Below, piece after piece: positions 36,209-46,206 of a stretch of 64,000 nt of DNA. The notes beneath the pieces were generated by a model. It saw only the letters and a program-made list of their open reading frames with translations, was not told where the DNA came from and made no database searches. Position 1 is the first letter of the stretch, and each line of letters starts with the position of its first letter. Source of the stretch: Saprospiraceae bacterium (GTDB lineage Bacteria > Bacteroidota > Bacteroidia > Chitinophagales > Saprospiraceae); NCBI GenBank assembly GCA_016711125.1, contig JADJTQ010000008.1, positions 124,001 to 188,000 of the forward strand, written 5' to 3'. Made by a program: the position numbers and the translations under genes.

Positions 36209-38743
36209 TTATTTTTTCCCTGGACTATTTTTACTCTTTCTGACTGTTTTACTTTTAGGTTTTGCACCTCGCTCAGCGGTTGGTCTTATAGGTCGAGGTT
36301 CTTCATCTGCCGGCACAGGATGACCATCACTCGTCTTGTATAAGAAAACACCACCGGTTATTAATCCCAATAATAATAAAATGGAGCTTAAGTTGGCAAA
36401 AATAGCTCCCGATCGATTTGGCTCAAAATTAAAAATAACCTCATGCTGGCCAGCAGGAATCCTGAGTGCCCTCAATAAATAATTAGCCCGGATCATCTCT
36501 GCCGGCTGGCCATCGATCGTAACCTCCCAGCCCTTATTCGGACCATACCATACTTCTGAAAACACAGCTAATTGATCTTCCTGGGTTGATACATTATAAA
36601 CCAGATGACTGGGTTCGTACTCGGCCAATTCAATGGTGCCTAAGCCATTACCCGGTTTAAAGCCTTCCAATTGATCTGCAAATTCGCTTTGCAAAACAGT
36701 TGCTTGATTTCGCGTCTGTAGGGTACCCAATTTTTCAATCTCTTCATTGGGCGTACTTGCAAAAACGACGTCATTGACAAACCATCCATTACCGTAGGCC
36801 TCACTATTGAGCTGTAGTTTTTGTTCTTCAGTAATGATATACTTGGTATTTAACATATTCAGGACCTCTGCATTTCCTTTCGAAATATAATAGTCAATGA
36901 TATCCTGGTATCGTTGCAATTTGGCGGGGTGATATCCCCCTATTGTATTGTGGTGAAACGAGGTTGAAGCAGAATTAAAGGTATTGATTGAAAGATCCAA
37001 AACGCGGTAGTAACCTCTTCCCTTGGGTTCCATTTGTTTTATTTGCTGATCTACCTGCCGTGCGGCCAGATTTTTCATATAGTCATCTTTCGACTCAAAA
37101 CTATCTTTGTCCAAATACCTGCGATCAACGGTCCAATGATCGAGCGTGACCACCAGGCCTAGCCCAGCTAATAAAATTATTTCAGATGTAATCTTTTGTT
37201 TCAAATAAATCCATATCAATCCTGCACTAAGCAACAAGACTGCCAGTGAACGCATGGCATCCGATCGCATTAATGAACTTCTGGTCTCGGCAAATATTGC
37301 ACGAACATCGGCCGGATACCTTTCTTCAGCCACATTGGTATATGACAGAAATGTATCTCCGAACAATGCAAAAATGAGACAGACACCCCCAACAATTAAT
37401 GTGCTTTGCCAAAGTCGCTTGATCAGGATCGACTTATCGTTGCTCTTTACTATTTTTTGGAGACCAATCATCGCAGGAAGAATGGCAAAAACAGGAAGCA
37501 GGTTGACTCCGGAGTTTGGAGACCTAAACTTATTGAACAGCGGTAAATAATTAAAAAGCGCCTTATTCAATATACTAAAATGACTGCCCATTGATAACAG
37601 ACAAACTAATACAAAAGCACCCAATATGCCATATCTTAGTCCGGGCTCCAACACAAACATTGACAAAGTAAATAGTAGTAAAATAGCTGCTCCCAAATAA
37701 TAGGGACCACTGGTAAAGGGTAAACCACCCCAGTATAGAGGTGCCTTAACACTACCATCCGATTTACGAGCGGCGCCATTGTTGCGCATCAATTGCCCCA
37801 TCGATGTGGTAGCACCGATTTCTTCGGCAGAAGAACCCCCAACGACTCTTGGAATTAAGATACTGATCAGATCCGTGAAACCATTGCTCCACTGCATGGC
37901 GTAGTTCCACTCTAAACCTTCCACCTGGCTGCTGCTGGTAGCTTCTTCATTAGCACTTTTCGCTAAAATCGGCTTACCTCTCATTGTGTCATCGGAAAAA
38001 TTTGACGAAGAGCTGAGTTGGGTGTAATTTGAAGCCGCACCCAGTAAGGCAGCGCCCAATGCGATCGCCGAAGCTTTAATAAAAGAATTTAGCTTTTTAT
38101 CCCTAATGGCATAAATTAAATGACTGATGGCCATTACAAATAATGTCAGCAGCAAGTAATAGACCATTTGAATATGATTACCATAGATAGCCAAAGAGGT
38201 AGCAAGGGCAATGGCACCGGCGCCTAAAATTGGTTTATTTCTATAGCATAAAATCAATCCCGATACAATAAGTGGAAAATTGCTAATTACCTCCAACTTG
38301 GCTTGATGGCCCGCTTCGATCAAAACGATAAAATTGACATTGATCGCAAAAGCAATCGCCCCAATGAGGCTAATCCAAGGACTGATGCCCAGTAAAATAA
38401 GGGCCAGATAACAAACCAGAGAAGCCTTAAAAAAGAATGAAATTGGATTTCCGAGACCCGCCTTCATAATATGATCAACAGCCCCAACAAAATTATCCTG
38501 ACGACCAACGTAAAGCAAGGACCATGGCATGCCAGAAAAAATACCATTATTCCAATAATATTCCTTTCCGGTTTTCTCAGTAAACTCATTTACCTCGGCC
38601 GTCCATGCGGTTGAAGCCAGTGCATCACCTGCAGCTATTCGTTTTCCTTCCAATTGTGGGTAGAAATACAAGACATTGACCAGAAGTAGTATAGCTATAG
38701 CAATTAAGTGAGGTATTATTTTTTTGAAATCCAATCGTGCCAT
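36209..38743 (-). CDS. YfhO family membrane protein
   Basis: An 844-residue protein with about 12 transmembrane segments in residues 10-540 and a soluble C-terminal part, ending in a Lys/Arg-rich tail after one last helix (about 788-805). The pattern of LLLVNVLYFYPQLEGKRIAAGDA at the N-terminus and EVWYGPNKGWEVTIDGQPAEMIRANYLLRALRIPAGQHEVIFNFEP near the end is diagnostic of YfhO proteins. In Gram-positives YfhO is a GT-C-like enzyme adding sugars to teichoic acids; in Bacteroidota its role is unknown. It follows a GT2 gene with a 32-base gap. Confidence 0.88.
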   Translation of the reverse strand: MARLDFKKIIPHLIAIAILLLVNVLYFYPQLEGKRIAAGDALASTAWTAEVNEFTEKTGKEYYWNNGIFSGMPWSLLYVGRQDNFVGAVDHIMKAGLGNPISFFFKASLVCYLALILLGISPWISLIGAIAFAINVNFIVLIEAGHQAKLEVISNFPLIVSGLILCYRNKPILGAGAIALATSLAIYGNHIQMVYYLLLTLFVMAISHLIYAIRDKKLNSFIKASAIALGAALLGAASNYTQLSSSSNFSDDTMRGKPILAKSANEEATSSSQVEGLEWNYAMQWSNGFTDLISILIPRVVGGSSAEEIGATTSMGQLMRNNGAARKSDGSVKAPLYWGGLPFTSGPYYLGAAILLLFTLSMFVLEPGLRYGILGAFVLVCLLSMGSHFSILNKALFNYLPLFNKFRSPNSGVNLLPVFAILPAMIGLQKIVKSNDKSILIKRLWQSTLIVGGVCLIFALFGDTFLSYTNVAEERYPADVRAIFAETRSSLMRSDAMRSLAVLLLSAGLIWIYLKQKITSEIILLAGLGLVVTLDHWTVDRRYLDKDSFESKDDYMKNLAARQVDQQIKQMEPKGRGYYRVLDLSINTFNSASTSFHHNTIGGYHPAKLQRYQDIIDYYISKGNAEVLNMLNTKYIITEEQKLQLNSEAYGNGWFVNDVVFASTPNEEIEKLGTLQTRNQATVLQSEFADQLEGFKPGNGLGTIELAEYEPSHLVYNVSTQEDQLAVFSEVWYGPNKGWEVTIDGQPAEMIRANYLLRALRIPAGQHEVIFNFEPNRSGAIFANLSSILLLLGLITGGVFLYKTSDGHPVPADEEPRPIRPTAERGAKPKSKTVRKSKNSPGKK

Positions 38744-38775
38744 ATGACTAATATTAATAGATTTTATCTGGTTTG

Positions 38776-39768
38776 CTATTCAAAAAACATTTCCGGAAAA
38801 GCAACCCGTTCGTCCTTTTTAAATAAGAATAACTTGGTAAATGATTTAATAAATCCCCATCCATATCCATAGAGCTGGATAAAACTAGCGCCAATGGCCA
38901 ATAAAGCAATAGGAAGGCTTCCTGTTTTAGTCAATGCATCCAGAAGCAGCACTAGAATCAGAAATGCAAATGGCAACAAAAACCAGGTGGAAACAAAGAC
39001 CCCCAGCAAGACCATCAATATCGAGCCCACCAGAAAAAGACTTGGTAAGAAAAAAACAAGTTTAAATGTCTTTGGGTGCCACTTAAACAATATATTCCTA
39101 ACTACTCCAAACTTATACACTTGCTTATAAAATTTGCCAAAATCAATTCTTCGGTTATGATATACAAAAAGATCAGGAATCAAGGTTGATTGAAAACCTG
39201 CATTGATTATTCGAATACTCAAGTCGGGATCTTCACCCGGATGAATCGTACCAAAGCCGCCTACTTTCTGATAAACCTCCTTGGATAGCCCCATATTAAA
39301 GCTCCTTGGCTGAAACTTACCAATCTGTCTCTTCTTCCCCCGAATTCCTCCTGTTGTCAAGAACGATGTCATTGCATAATTGATTGCTTTTTGGATCCTG
39401 GTAAACGAACTATGCTCCCGATCCGGGCCCCCAAATAGGTCTACCGGATGTTGGGTCAAGAACGCATCCAGCTTTTGGAAATAATCAGGTGGAATCAGGC
39501 AATCTGAATCAAAAAATAGGTAATAGTCTCCCTTGGCTCTCTCCATCCCAAAGTTTCTACTATCACCCGGCCCTGTATTTGACTTAAAATAATACTGGAT
39601 GTCCAACCTGCCCCTCTTCGCATCAACTACCTCCTTACATGTCTCTGTAGAACCATCTTCTACAATAACGATGTCGAAGTTTTTAATCACTTGACGGGCA
39701 AGCGAGTCCAACAGTTCTTCTACTTCGTTGGGTCGATTATATACAGGAACTATAACCGAATACTTCAT
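38776..39768 (-). CDS. Family 2 glycosyltransferase
   Basis: A 330-residue GT2 enzyme. The N-terminal domain has VIVPVYNRPNEVEELLDSL, VEDGSTE and a DSDCLIPPDYF motif (DxD); the GGFGTIHPGEDPDLSIRI region is the acceptor-site segment. Two or three membrane helices (about residues 240-310) at the C-terminus anchor it to the inner membrane. It is read in the same direction as YfhO, so it may act on the same lipid-linked glycan. Confidence 0.88.
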   Translation of the reverse strand: MKYSVIVPVYNRPNEVEELLDSLARQVIKNFDIVIVEDGSTETCKEVVDAKRGRLDIQYYFKSNTGPGDSRNFGMERAKGDYYLFFDSDCLIPPDYFQKLDAFLTQHPVDLFGGPDREHSSFTRIQKAINYAMTSFLTTGGIRGKKRQIGKFQPRSFNMGLSKEVYQKVGGFGTIHPGEDPDLSIRIINAGFQSTLIPDLFVYHNRRIDFGKFYKQVYKFGVVRNILFKWHPKTFKLVFFLPSLFLVGSILMVLLGVFVSTWFLLPFAFLILVLLLDALTKTGSLPIALLAIGASFIQLYGYGWGFIKSFTKLFLFKKDERVAFPEMFFE

Positions 39769-39887
39769 ATTGATCCAGAATTCAGCATGCTAATATTAAA
39801 AAAATCCCTAATATAGAGCTAACATTCTGATTATCACTGCACTTGACACATAGTCTGCCAGGTATGACTTGCTACTGCTTGACCGGC

Positions 39888-40592
39888 TCATAGTGACGAT
39901 ACAGAATTTCTTCCAGATGATGGTTTTAGTACTGCGTACAAATGCGTATCCAAATACTTTCCTTCTTTCAAATAGGCGTGCCGGATCAACCCCTCCCGAT
40001 GAAAACCGGCCTTTTCGAGCACCCGGCACGAGGCATCGTTGCCCTTAAATACCTGGGCTTCTAACCGCGAGAAATGGGTCATACTAAAGATGTGCTCAAC
40101 AAATCGCATTAGCACGCTGGTCATGATACCTTGATTCCAACAAGTTTTGGCCAGCCAATAACCTATCTCGCTTCGATGCGATTTCATGCCATGACTGTAT
40201 AATAGTCCAATACCACCTATCTGTTCGCCTTCAGGATTACGGATAGCCCAATCGCGTTGCAATCCATGCTCTTTCTCAAAATCGAGCACTGAGTTGATAA
40301 AAATGGTGGCGTCGCTGGTAGTATATGGATGAGGAATCGAGCAGGTATTGTCATAAAATTCAATGTCATTCAAATGCTTAACCAGACTAGGAGCATCCGA
40401 CCGAGTTACCTTGGTCAATTGGATACCATCAACCACATCGATACAGTTGGAAAGGCGAAGCAGATGACTGTCTCCGATGCCTTGCGTCCGAAAAAGCGTG
40501 CCTATACCGGCGTCCCCGCGGGCATCGTCCAAGAGTGGTTGTCGTCTTCGCCAACCATGGCGCAAAAATAGTGCTTTAAGTTTAGATCTCAT
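39888..40592 (-). CDS. GNAT family N-acetyltransferase
   Basis: The GNAT domain begins near residue 55 (GIQLTKVTRSDAPSLVKHLND) and includes IGYWLAKTCWNQGIMTSVLMRF (acetyl-CoA loop) and LEAQVFKGNDASCRVLEKAGFHREG. The first 50 codons (rich in Arg and Gly) do not look like the family, so translation may start inside, for example at a GTG near VVDGIQLT. Members with this pattern are RimJ/RimL-like. It stands between two GT2 genes and could be part of the locus or unrelated. Confidence 0.72.
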   Translation of the reverse strand: MRSKLKALFLRHGWRRRQPLLDDARGDAGIGTLFRTQGIGDSHLLRLSNCIDVVDGIQLTKVTRSDAPSLVKHLNDIEFYDNTCSIPHPYTTSDATIFINSVLDFEKEHGLQRDWAIRNPEGEQIGGIGLLYSHGMKSHRSEIGYWLAKTCWNQGIMTSVLMRFVEHIFSMTHFSRLEAQVFKGNDASCRVLEKAGFHREGLIRHAYLKEGKYLDTHLYAVLKPSSGRNSVSSL

Positions 40593-40712
40593 TTTAAACC
40601 ATTTAGAGTGGTTGTCTAATCTGATAGCCCGAAGAACTTTATATTACTAGTCAATGATACTATAACGAATCACTTCAGTCCCGCATCTTGGCCTACACAG
40701 TGATTTTCTAAC

Positions 40713-41409
40713 TTATGACCGGTAATCGATCAGTCTCCGATATGTGTTAAGTATTTGCTGGGGTTGGCATCCAAGACGAAACATATTAAATACCACCAAA
40801 TTGGCAATCTGCACCCTGATATAATTATTACCACTATACTTGCGGGCAGAAACCATAATATCTCTAGGCATCACCACAAACTAAAGCCCCATCTTACGGG
40901 CACGCTTAAGTAGGTCATATTCTTCCATGATGACAAACTCTTCCCTGGTATCCTCCCAAAGCTTCAAAAGCCTTGGTAGTAATAAATAGACTTTGATCAC
41001 CTCCATTTGTCCACATCTGATTAAATCGGGTGAAGTAACTATTGATCTTCAATAAAAACTTGGAACTGTCAAACTTAAACCGGAATGAGCCCAGAGCATA
41101 ACCCTCCTGTACGGCATCCGTTATATCCTGAAAAAAAGTCAGAGGAGGCCGGGTGTCAGCATGAACAAAATAATAAACATCAACATCCAGGGACCTGGCA
41201 CCATGGTTCATCTGTAGCGCTCGACCCCTTGGTGTTTGAATGACTTTTATACCAAGTTGAGCACAAACGGCCAATGTATCATCTGTGCTGCAGCCGTCGC
41301 TCACCACCATTTCTATCCGCTGAAAGTCTGGAGATCGTTGTAAGTGGCTGATCAGTTCAATGATATTCGCTTCCTCGTTAAGTGTTGGTATAATGAGACC
41401 AAGACGCAT
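40713..41409 (-). pseudogene. Family 2 glycosyltransferase, frameshifted with an in-frame stop
   Basis: Residues 1-155 (LGLIIPTLNEEANIIELISHLQ, DGCSTDDT, HADTRPPLTFF) resemble the GT2 subgroup found with radical SAM selenodomain genes. The frame breaks near GG at 40947-40948; in the next frame reading continues REEFVIMEEYDLLKRARKMGL, then TAG (40883-40881), then FVVMPRDIMVSARKYSGNNYIRVQIANLVVFNMFRLG to a stop at 40713. So one indel plus one nonsense codon. The indel might be an assembly error; the stop is harder to dismiss. Confidence 0.72.
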
Positions 41410-41593
41410 AAGTTGAATGATTTTTTTTGAAAAATTTGACCGACGATGGCTTTACTGATTTGTTACTTCTTTATGGTTCTTCATTGCTCTTTCTGCCGGC
41501 TTGACATAGCCTTGGTACTTGCCCGCAGTATTAAAATCATGAAGTTCATCTAATACAAATATCGTGTAGGCATAGGCAGTAGATTAGAATTGC

Positions 41594-41601
41594 TACATTT
41601 G
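41594..41601 (+). promoter_or_regulatory. -7 element TACATTTG before proC
   Basis: A perfect TAnnTTTG 33 bases before the proC start codon. No convincing TTTG lies at -33, so the promoter is only partly supported. Confidence 0.4.
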
Positions 41602-41634
41602 GGTCTTGTGTAAATGTAACAAATCAAGACAAAG

Positions 41635-42437
41635 ATGAAAATTCTCATCATCGGTGGAGGAAATATGGGGCAAACTTATGCGACAAGTTTTTTGCATGCT
41701 CATATTGTGAAGCCAGAAGAAATGATGATTCTGGAAAAATCAGCCACAAAGGCCGCTGAATTGAGTCATCAAAATATCGGCACCGTGCATGAATTACCGC
41801 ATGATTGCCTGCCAGCTGCCGACTTGATCATTTTGGCCGTCAAACCTCAGGATGCACCTCAGTTATTTGAGATGATCCGGCACATGGTCGATCCGCAACA
41901 AGTATTCCTATCGATCATGGCCGGAATTAAGATAGAAACAATCCGAGCCTTGTTAGGGGTAAATAAGGTGATACGCGCCATGCCAAATCTGCCTGCGCAA
42001 ATAGGTATGGGTATGACTGTATTTACCTCCAGCGATGAGGTGACCCGTATCGAACTTGTCATGGTGCAGAATCTTCTGAATACTACCGGTAAGGCCATCT
42101 ATGTCGAAAAAGAATCGCTCCTGGATGCCGCCACGGCCATTTCAGGAAGTGGTCCGGCCTATGTTTTTTACTGTATGCAAGCTTTTATCGATGCCGCCGA
42201 ACGCATGGGTTTTACTGCTCCGGAGGCTGAATTGCTCACTCTGCAGACGTTTAAGGAGCCGTCGATCTGTTCCATAAAAATGATTTCACCTGCAATGAAT
42301 GGATCAACAAGGTCGCTTCAAGAGGTGGTACGACCGAGGCCGCTCTGCAATATTTTAATGAAAATAAGGTAGCAATCCACTTGGAAGGTGGCGCCCAAGC
42401 TGCGCTGAAAAGAGCGGTTGAACTATCGAAGGGGTGA
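41635..42437 (+). CDS. proC: Pyrroline-5-carboxylate reductase (frame break)
   Basis: A 267-residue enzyme of the last step of proline synthesis, reducing pyrroline-5-carboxylate with NAD(P)H. N-terminal ILIIGGGNMGQ, the AVKPQD segment, IRAMPNLPAQIGMGMTVF and the signature SGSGPAYVFYCMQAFIDAAERMG are present. At GG (42255-42256) one base is missing; adding it gives FKGAVDLFHKNDFTCNEWINKVASRGGTTEAALQYF and a normal end at 42437. As a housekeeping gene with one missing base it is a strong sign of an assembly error. As sequenced it would stop at 42372. Confidence 0.92.
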
Positions 42438-42447
42438 TGGTGGATCA

Positions 42448-42490
42448 CGATTCAAGGGTCCTGGTTTCGATTCAAGGGTCATGAACCCTC
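42448..42490. repeat. Two direct copies of CGATTCAAGGGTC plus hairpin
   Basis: CGATTCAAGGGTC is at 42448-42460 and 42468-42480 (20-base period); the second runs into CATGAACCCT, forming a GGGTCATGAACCC hairpin. It lies between the convergent ends of proC and the GH5 gene. A related GATTCAAG-containing palindrome lies at the end of miaA (45947-45981). Confidence 0.55.
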
Positions 42491-42505
42491 ATATGGGAGT
42501 ATGGG

Positions 42506-43786
42506 TCATTTCAATCTGCTCGTAAATTCTGTAATCATCCTCAGCGTGCTGGAATCTTGGTCATACACCCCATACCAGCCTTGTCGTTCATGTGGAGGGT
42601 CACCCAACGGCTCATGACCTGCTTTCCAATAATCACCTTCTGAAACCGGTCTGCCTTCACCAGACCAAGCCCAAAAGTTAACTCCACACAATGCTGAACT
42701 TTCATTGATTCCCTGAATGAATGACTCGAAAATATGGCGATAAAATTCATCCCTGTATTTGACCATGCTTTGAAGATTGAAGGATCCCTGATCGCGAGCC
42801 AGTCCAAACTCCTCAAATACCAGGGGCTTTCCTAATTGACTGGCGATTTTAAGATGATTATCAAGATATTCCCGCATTTTCTTCAATGCGTTCGGGTAAG
42901 AAACTTCGGGATTTGCCGGATCATACCACCCCCAGTTTTCCGCCCAAAAATGAATGGTGCAATAATCAATTTCGTTAAATTGATGATCAGGAAAAAATCG
43001 ATTGCCAGACCAACTACTTGAAGTATTGCCTTCGCTACCAATGGTCAGCAGATGATGGCGATCTATTTTTTTGATAAACCCGGCAGTTTCGTCAATCCAC
43101 TGCCGATATTTTTTTGATCTTAAAATACCCCTTGGCTCATTGGCTAATTGCCAAGCCATGATGGTGGGGTCACTTCTATAAGCAATGCCGGTGCAATGGT
43201 TTGTTCGATTGAGTACTTTATCGACATGATTCAGATAGTAGGTTTTTGCTCTGTTATCTACATAAAACCTAGATGTATAGAGCTGATATTTCAACCAGCT
43301 GCCGTCCTTTTGAGGTGGAGGGTAGGGAATCTGACTTCCCTCAGACCAGGAAACGTACTGCGACATTCCACCAGACCATGGCCAGAAATTCGTAAGACAA
43401 AGTACTCCTTTCATTTCTCTCTTGCTCATTTCATAGAGCAGAAAATCCAGTCCCTGCCAAAGGTCATCGCTATAGATACCTGGGCTATTCTGCAAAGCCG
43501 GACTTACTCTCCATGGGCTATCGGCTGGTCCTTCACTACAAGCCATGATGCGCAGATTGTTTACCCCAATACTTTTTAGGTGATCAAGCTCGCGGAGCAG
43601 CCGTTGCTGATTGCCAGATTGAGGTGCTCCCAAATGCATTCCGTACCAGAGATTGGTCCCAATGAAGTAGTATGGACTTCCTTCCAGAAAGAATTGACCA
43701 TCTTGTACGACCACAAATGACTGACTAACTCCCAATTTAATACCTAAAATAAAAGGTAAAAAAATGATAAGCACAGAGGCTTTCAT
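42506..43786 (-). CDS. Glycoside hydrolase family 5 (mannanase-like)
   Basis: A 426-residue secreted enzyme with signal peptide (about residues 1-21). The TIM barrel shows IGTNLWYGMHLG, WQLANEPRG with acid/base Glu217, and VFEEFGLA with nucleophile Glu326. The GTNLWYG start and the overall length resemble Bacteroidota GH5 beta-mannanases (1,4-beta-mannosidase), but other GH5 activities are possible. There is no carbohydrate-binding module or T9SS tail. Its ATG overlaps the acyltransferase stop by 4 bases (ATGA), which couples two otherwise unrelated genes. Confidence 0.85.
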   Translation of the reverse strand: MKASVLIIFLPFILGIKLGVSQSFVVVQDGQFFLEGSPYYFIGTNLWYGMHLGAPQSGNQQRLLRELDHLKSIGVNNLRIMACSEGPADSPWRVSPALQNSPGIYSDDLWQGLDFLLYEMSKREMKGVLCLTNFWPWSGGMSQYVSWSEGSQIPYPPPQKDGSWLKYQLYTSRFYVDNRAKTYYLNHVDKVLNRTNHCTGIAYRSDPTIMAWQLANEPRGILRSKKYRQWIDETAGFIKKIDRHHLLTIGSEGNTSSSWSGNRFFPDHQFNEIDYCTIHFWAENWGWYDPANPEVSYPNALKKMREYLDNHLKIASQLGKPLVFEEFGLARDQGSFNLQSMVKYRDEFYRHIFESFIQGINESSALCGVNFWAWSGEGRPVSEGDYWKAGHEPLGDPPHERQGWYGVYDQDSSTLRMITEFTSRLK

Positions 43787-44987
43787 AGTTTAAGTATCTG
43801 CTCAATTTGCCGGAAAATGGATGGATTGACAATTCTGGATCTTCGTATGTTATCTAAACCTTCTTTCCATAAAATAGTCAGAAATCCACTCACTGGCAAA
43901 ATCCAGACGGCAACAATAGCAGACCAGCCAAAGACCCAAAATAAGATGATCAAACACAGAATTAGCCAGACTATATACAGAACAATCATCAAACCCATGC
44001 GGACAGGAGTGTAAAATTCAACTTGAGTTACCTTTTTATCTGCAATTGATTTCGGAACATAAAAAGGTAGTGCATTTAATATAAATCCAATTAAAGCAAA
44101 TGGCATGCTGATCAATAGAATAAAATAACTTTTCCATGGTGCGACCCGGTTCGGCTGATAAGGTGAGGCAGTCAACTTGAGCAGGTCTTTCTTGTCATCC
44201 TCCGAAATACGGTTGATTTGGTCGGCGATTTGCTTTTCTTTCTCAAACCTTTTTCTGGCATGATCTAGGATAGGCCAGGGCCCTTCATTTGCCAGGGTGC
44301 AATAAATATCAAATAATCGGTCCGCCAATCGCTCGTCCTGATGTTGTTCAACATGTAAAATTTGTGGCAGCATCGCCTCAAATAAAGCCTGTGTCAGTGA
44401 TTTTGAAGCCTCCTGGTTTTCCTGATCATAGTGATCAGTATAATGATTTAACAAGATGGGGTCTCCTATTTTTATGCTAACATCTGAAGGAAAAAGTTTG
44501 CCATTTGAATAATTGACCCCAACCGGCACAATCTGAATATCCCTTACATTCTTTTCAGCATAAGCTCCAAAAGCCAGCCTTGCCAAACCTTTCTGCAGAG
44601 GAGCTAATTTTTTTGCATGCGTGTATTGCCTTCAGAAAAAATCAAGATCGTTTTCCCCTCACTTAGTGCATCATGTGCTCTGGTGAAAGACTCCTTATTC
44701 CTCCGCATATTGGAGAATCCATCTTTGAAACGGTAAATTGGTATTTGATTAGTACCCCTAAAAAACCAATGCCATCCCTTTTTAAAAACATCACCCCTAA
44801 CTAAAAAATATAGGGGACGCTGAAGAAAGCAAGCCAGCAGACATGCCTCTGCAAATGCCATTGGGTGGTTGGAAGACAGGAGCACCGGACCTGTGAGTGG
44901 CAATTTTTCCCCATCAATCAGATAAATCTTGCGAAAGTAGATTTTAAATAAGGTGGCGGCTATCGGTCTAAGAATATTATATAACAA
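43783..44987 (-). CDS. Lysophospholipid acyltransferase family protein (frame break)
   Basis: A PlsC-like acyltransferase of about 401 residues. The first part has SSNHPMAFAEA (the NHxxxx(D/E) type motif), FVRGDVFKKGWHWFFRGTNQIPIYR and IFSEGNTRM; after T7 at 44608-44614 one base is missing and the reading continues KLAPLQKGLARLAFGAYAEKNVRDIQIVPVGVNYSN. The second half contains a membrane pair (about 300-360 of the full protein). It acylates lysophosphatidic acid or related lipids at the inner membrane. Start codon is TTG at 44987 because MLYNILRPIAATLFKIYFRKIYL matches family N-termini. Confidence 0.85.
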
Positions 44988-45035
44988 AGGTATTTTTGAA
45001 TTTTGAATCGTAGTGCGGAAAAATAATCATTTTAG

Positions 45036-45965
45036 GTGAAGAACGAATCGAAATATCTCATTGTCATTGCCGGCCCTACAGCAGCTGGCAAATCAGATCT
45101 GGCCATTTCTTTAGCAGGATGGCTTGCAACCGAGATTATTTCAGCTGATAGCAGACAGATTTACAACGAGTTGAATATTGGCACTGCCAAACCTTCAGAG
45201 AAGGAGCTAGACAAGGTAAAACACCATTTCATAAATGAGCTGTCGGTAATCCAACCATTTTCTGCTGCTCAGTTTGAAACCCAAGGCCTAAGCCGGCTCG
45301 CTAAAGTGTTCCAATACCGGAATTGGGCGATTTTGTGTGGTGGTACCGGCTTATATATCAATGCTTTGTGTTCCGGTCTCGATCAAATACCGGATGTCGG
45401 TCCAGAGGTAAGACAACGTTTTGATCTGCTTTTTAAGTCTGAGGGCATCGAGCCCCTCCAGCAACTCTTGAGACAACATGATCCTGAATATGCGGATCTT
45501 GTCGATATCCAAAACCACAGGCGACTGGTGCGAGCACTTGCCGTGATGGAAGTGACGGGTAAGCCCTTCAGTAGTTTTCTTCAGGCGAAACCGCAGCCTC
45601 GCTTTTTCGACACCATCCGTATTCTGCTTACTGAAGAACGGACTCTTCTTTATCAGCGAATTGATGACAGGGTCGATCAAATGATCTCCAAAGGTCTGGA
45701 AGAAGAAGTCAGGGGTCTGCATCACTATAGCGATCTTCCAGCTCTACAGACCGTTGGATATCAAGAATGGGTACCCTACTTTGAAGGCAAAATAGATAAG
45801 GTGGAAGTAATCCGGCTGATCAAACGAAACAGCCGAAGGTATGCCAAACGTCAAATGACCTGGTTTAGGAAACATGGCGCATGGGCTAGCTTCCACCATC
45901 AGGATAGGGATCTCATCAAAGCATATATCAAGTCGGTAATAAGTAAGGATTCAAGCGGTCCGTAG
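45036..45965 (+). CDS. miaA: tRNA dimethylallyltransferase
   Basis: A 309-residue enzyme that adds an isopentenyl group to A37 of tRNAs reading UNN codons. The P-loop IAGPTAAGKSDLAI (residues 10-23), SADSRQIYNELNIGTAKPS, FIDELxVxxPFSAAQF-like region (HHFINELSVIQPFSAAQF) and GGTGLYINAL are typical; the zinc/insert and RYAKRQMTWFRK near the end are also present. It starts with GTG and is divergent from the acyltransferase, with a short shared promoter region. The end overlaps a hairpin. Confidence 0.95.
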   Translation: MKNESKYLIVIAGPTAAGKSDLAISLAGWLATEIISADSRQIYNELNIGTAKPSEKELDKVKHHFINELSVIQPFSAAQFETQGLSRLAKVFQYRNWAILCGGTGLYINALCSGLDQIPDVGPEVRQRFDLLFKSEGIEPLQQLLRQHDPEYADLVDIQNHRRLVRALAVMEVTGKPFSSFLQAKPQPRFFDTIRILLTEERTLLYQRIDDRVDQMISKGLEEEVRGLHHYSDLPALQTVGYQEWVPYFEGKIDKVEVIRLIKRNSRRYAKRQMTWFRKHGAWASFHHQDRDLIKAYIKSVISKDSSGP

Positions 45966-45981
45966 GACCCAGTTTGAATCC
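45947..45981. repeat. Imperfect palindrome over the miaA stop
   Basis: GGATTCAA (45947-45954) and GGTCC (45957-45961) pair with GGACC (45965-45969) and TTGAATCC (45974-45981) around a 3-base loop with internal mismatches. The stop codon TAG is at 45963-45965. No T-run follows, so an intrinsic terminator is doubtful. Confidence 0.55.
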
Positions 45982-46041
45982 TGTGTTGAACTGGATCGCT
46001 CGCTATCACTAGGCTAATTCCAAATTATATTTCGTGGATTT

Positions 46042-46058
46042 TCTAGTAGGCTACTAGA
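46042..46058. repeat. Perfect 8-bp palindrome between miaA and the IS91-type element
   Basis: TCTAGTAG (46042-46049) and CTACTAGA (46051-46058) with a single central base. It could be near the downstream end (ori side) of the IS91-type element, but the end itself is not visible. Confidence 0.45.
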
Positions 46059-46206
46059 TTAGAAATGGTTTTCTGATGGCCTTGCATTCTTTTTGAACGA
46101 ACTTGCTATTAATAAAGAGCGTGGAATTACGAAAGGATACCTTCTTGTCATTGACTTTTTGAAGTTCTGGGCAATATGATGTCAGGTCTAAGCATGCTTA
46201 AACAAA

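Noticed and set aside
42506..44987. Functional link between the acyltransferase and GH5 genes from the ATGA overlap
   Set aside because: Compact overlaps are common throughout this window and the two products have no known shared role.
44987..44993. TACCTTTG on the minus strand as promoter of the acyltransferase gene
   Set aside because: It overlaps the start codon chosen from family N-termini, so a transcript from it would lack the start.
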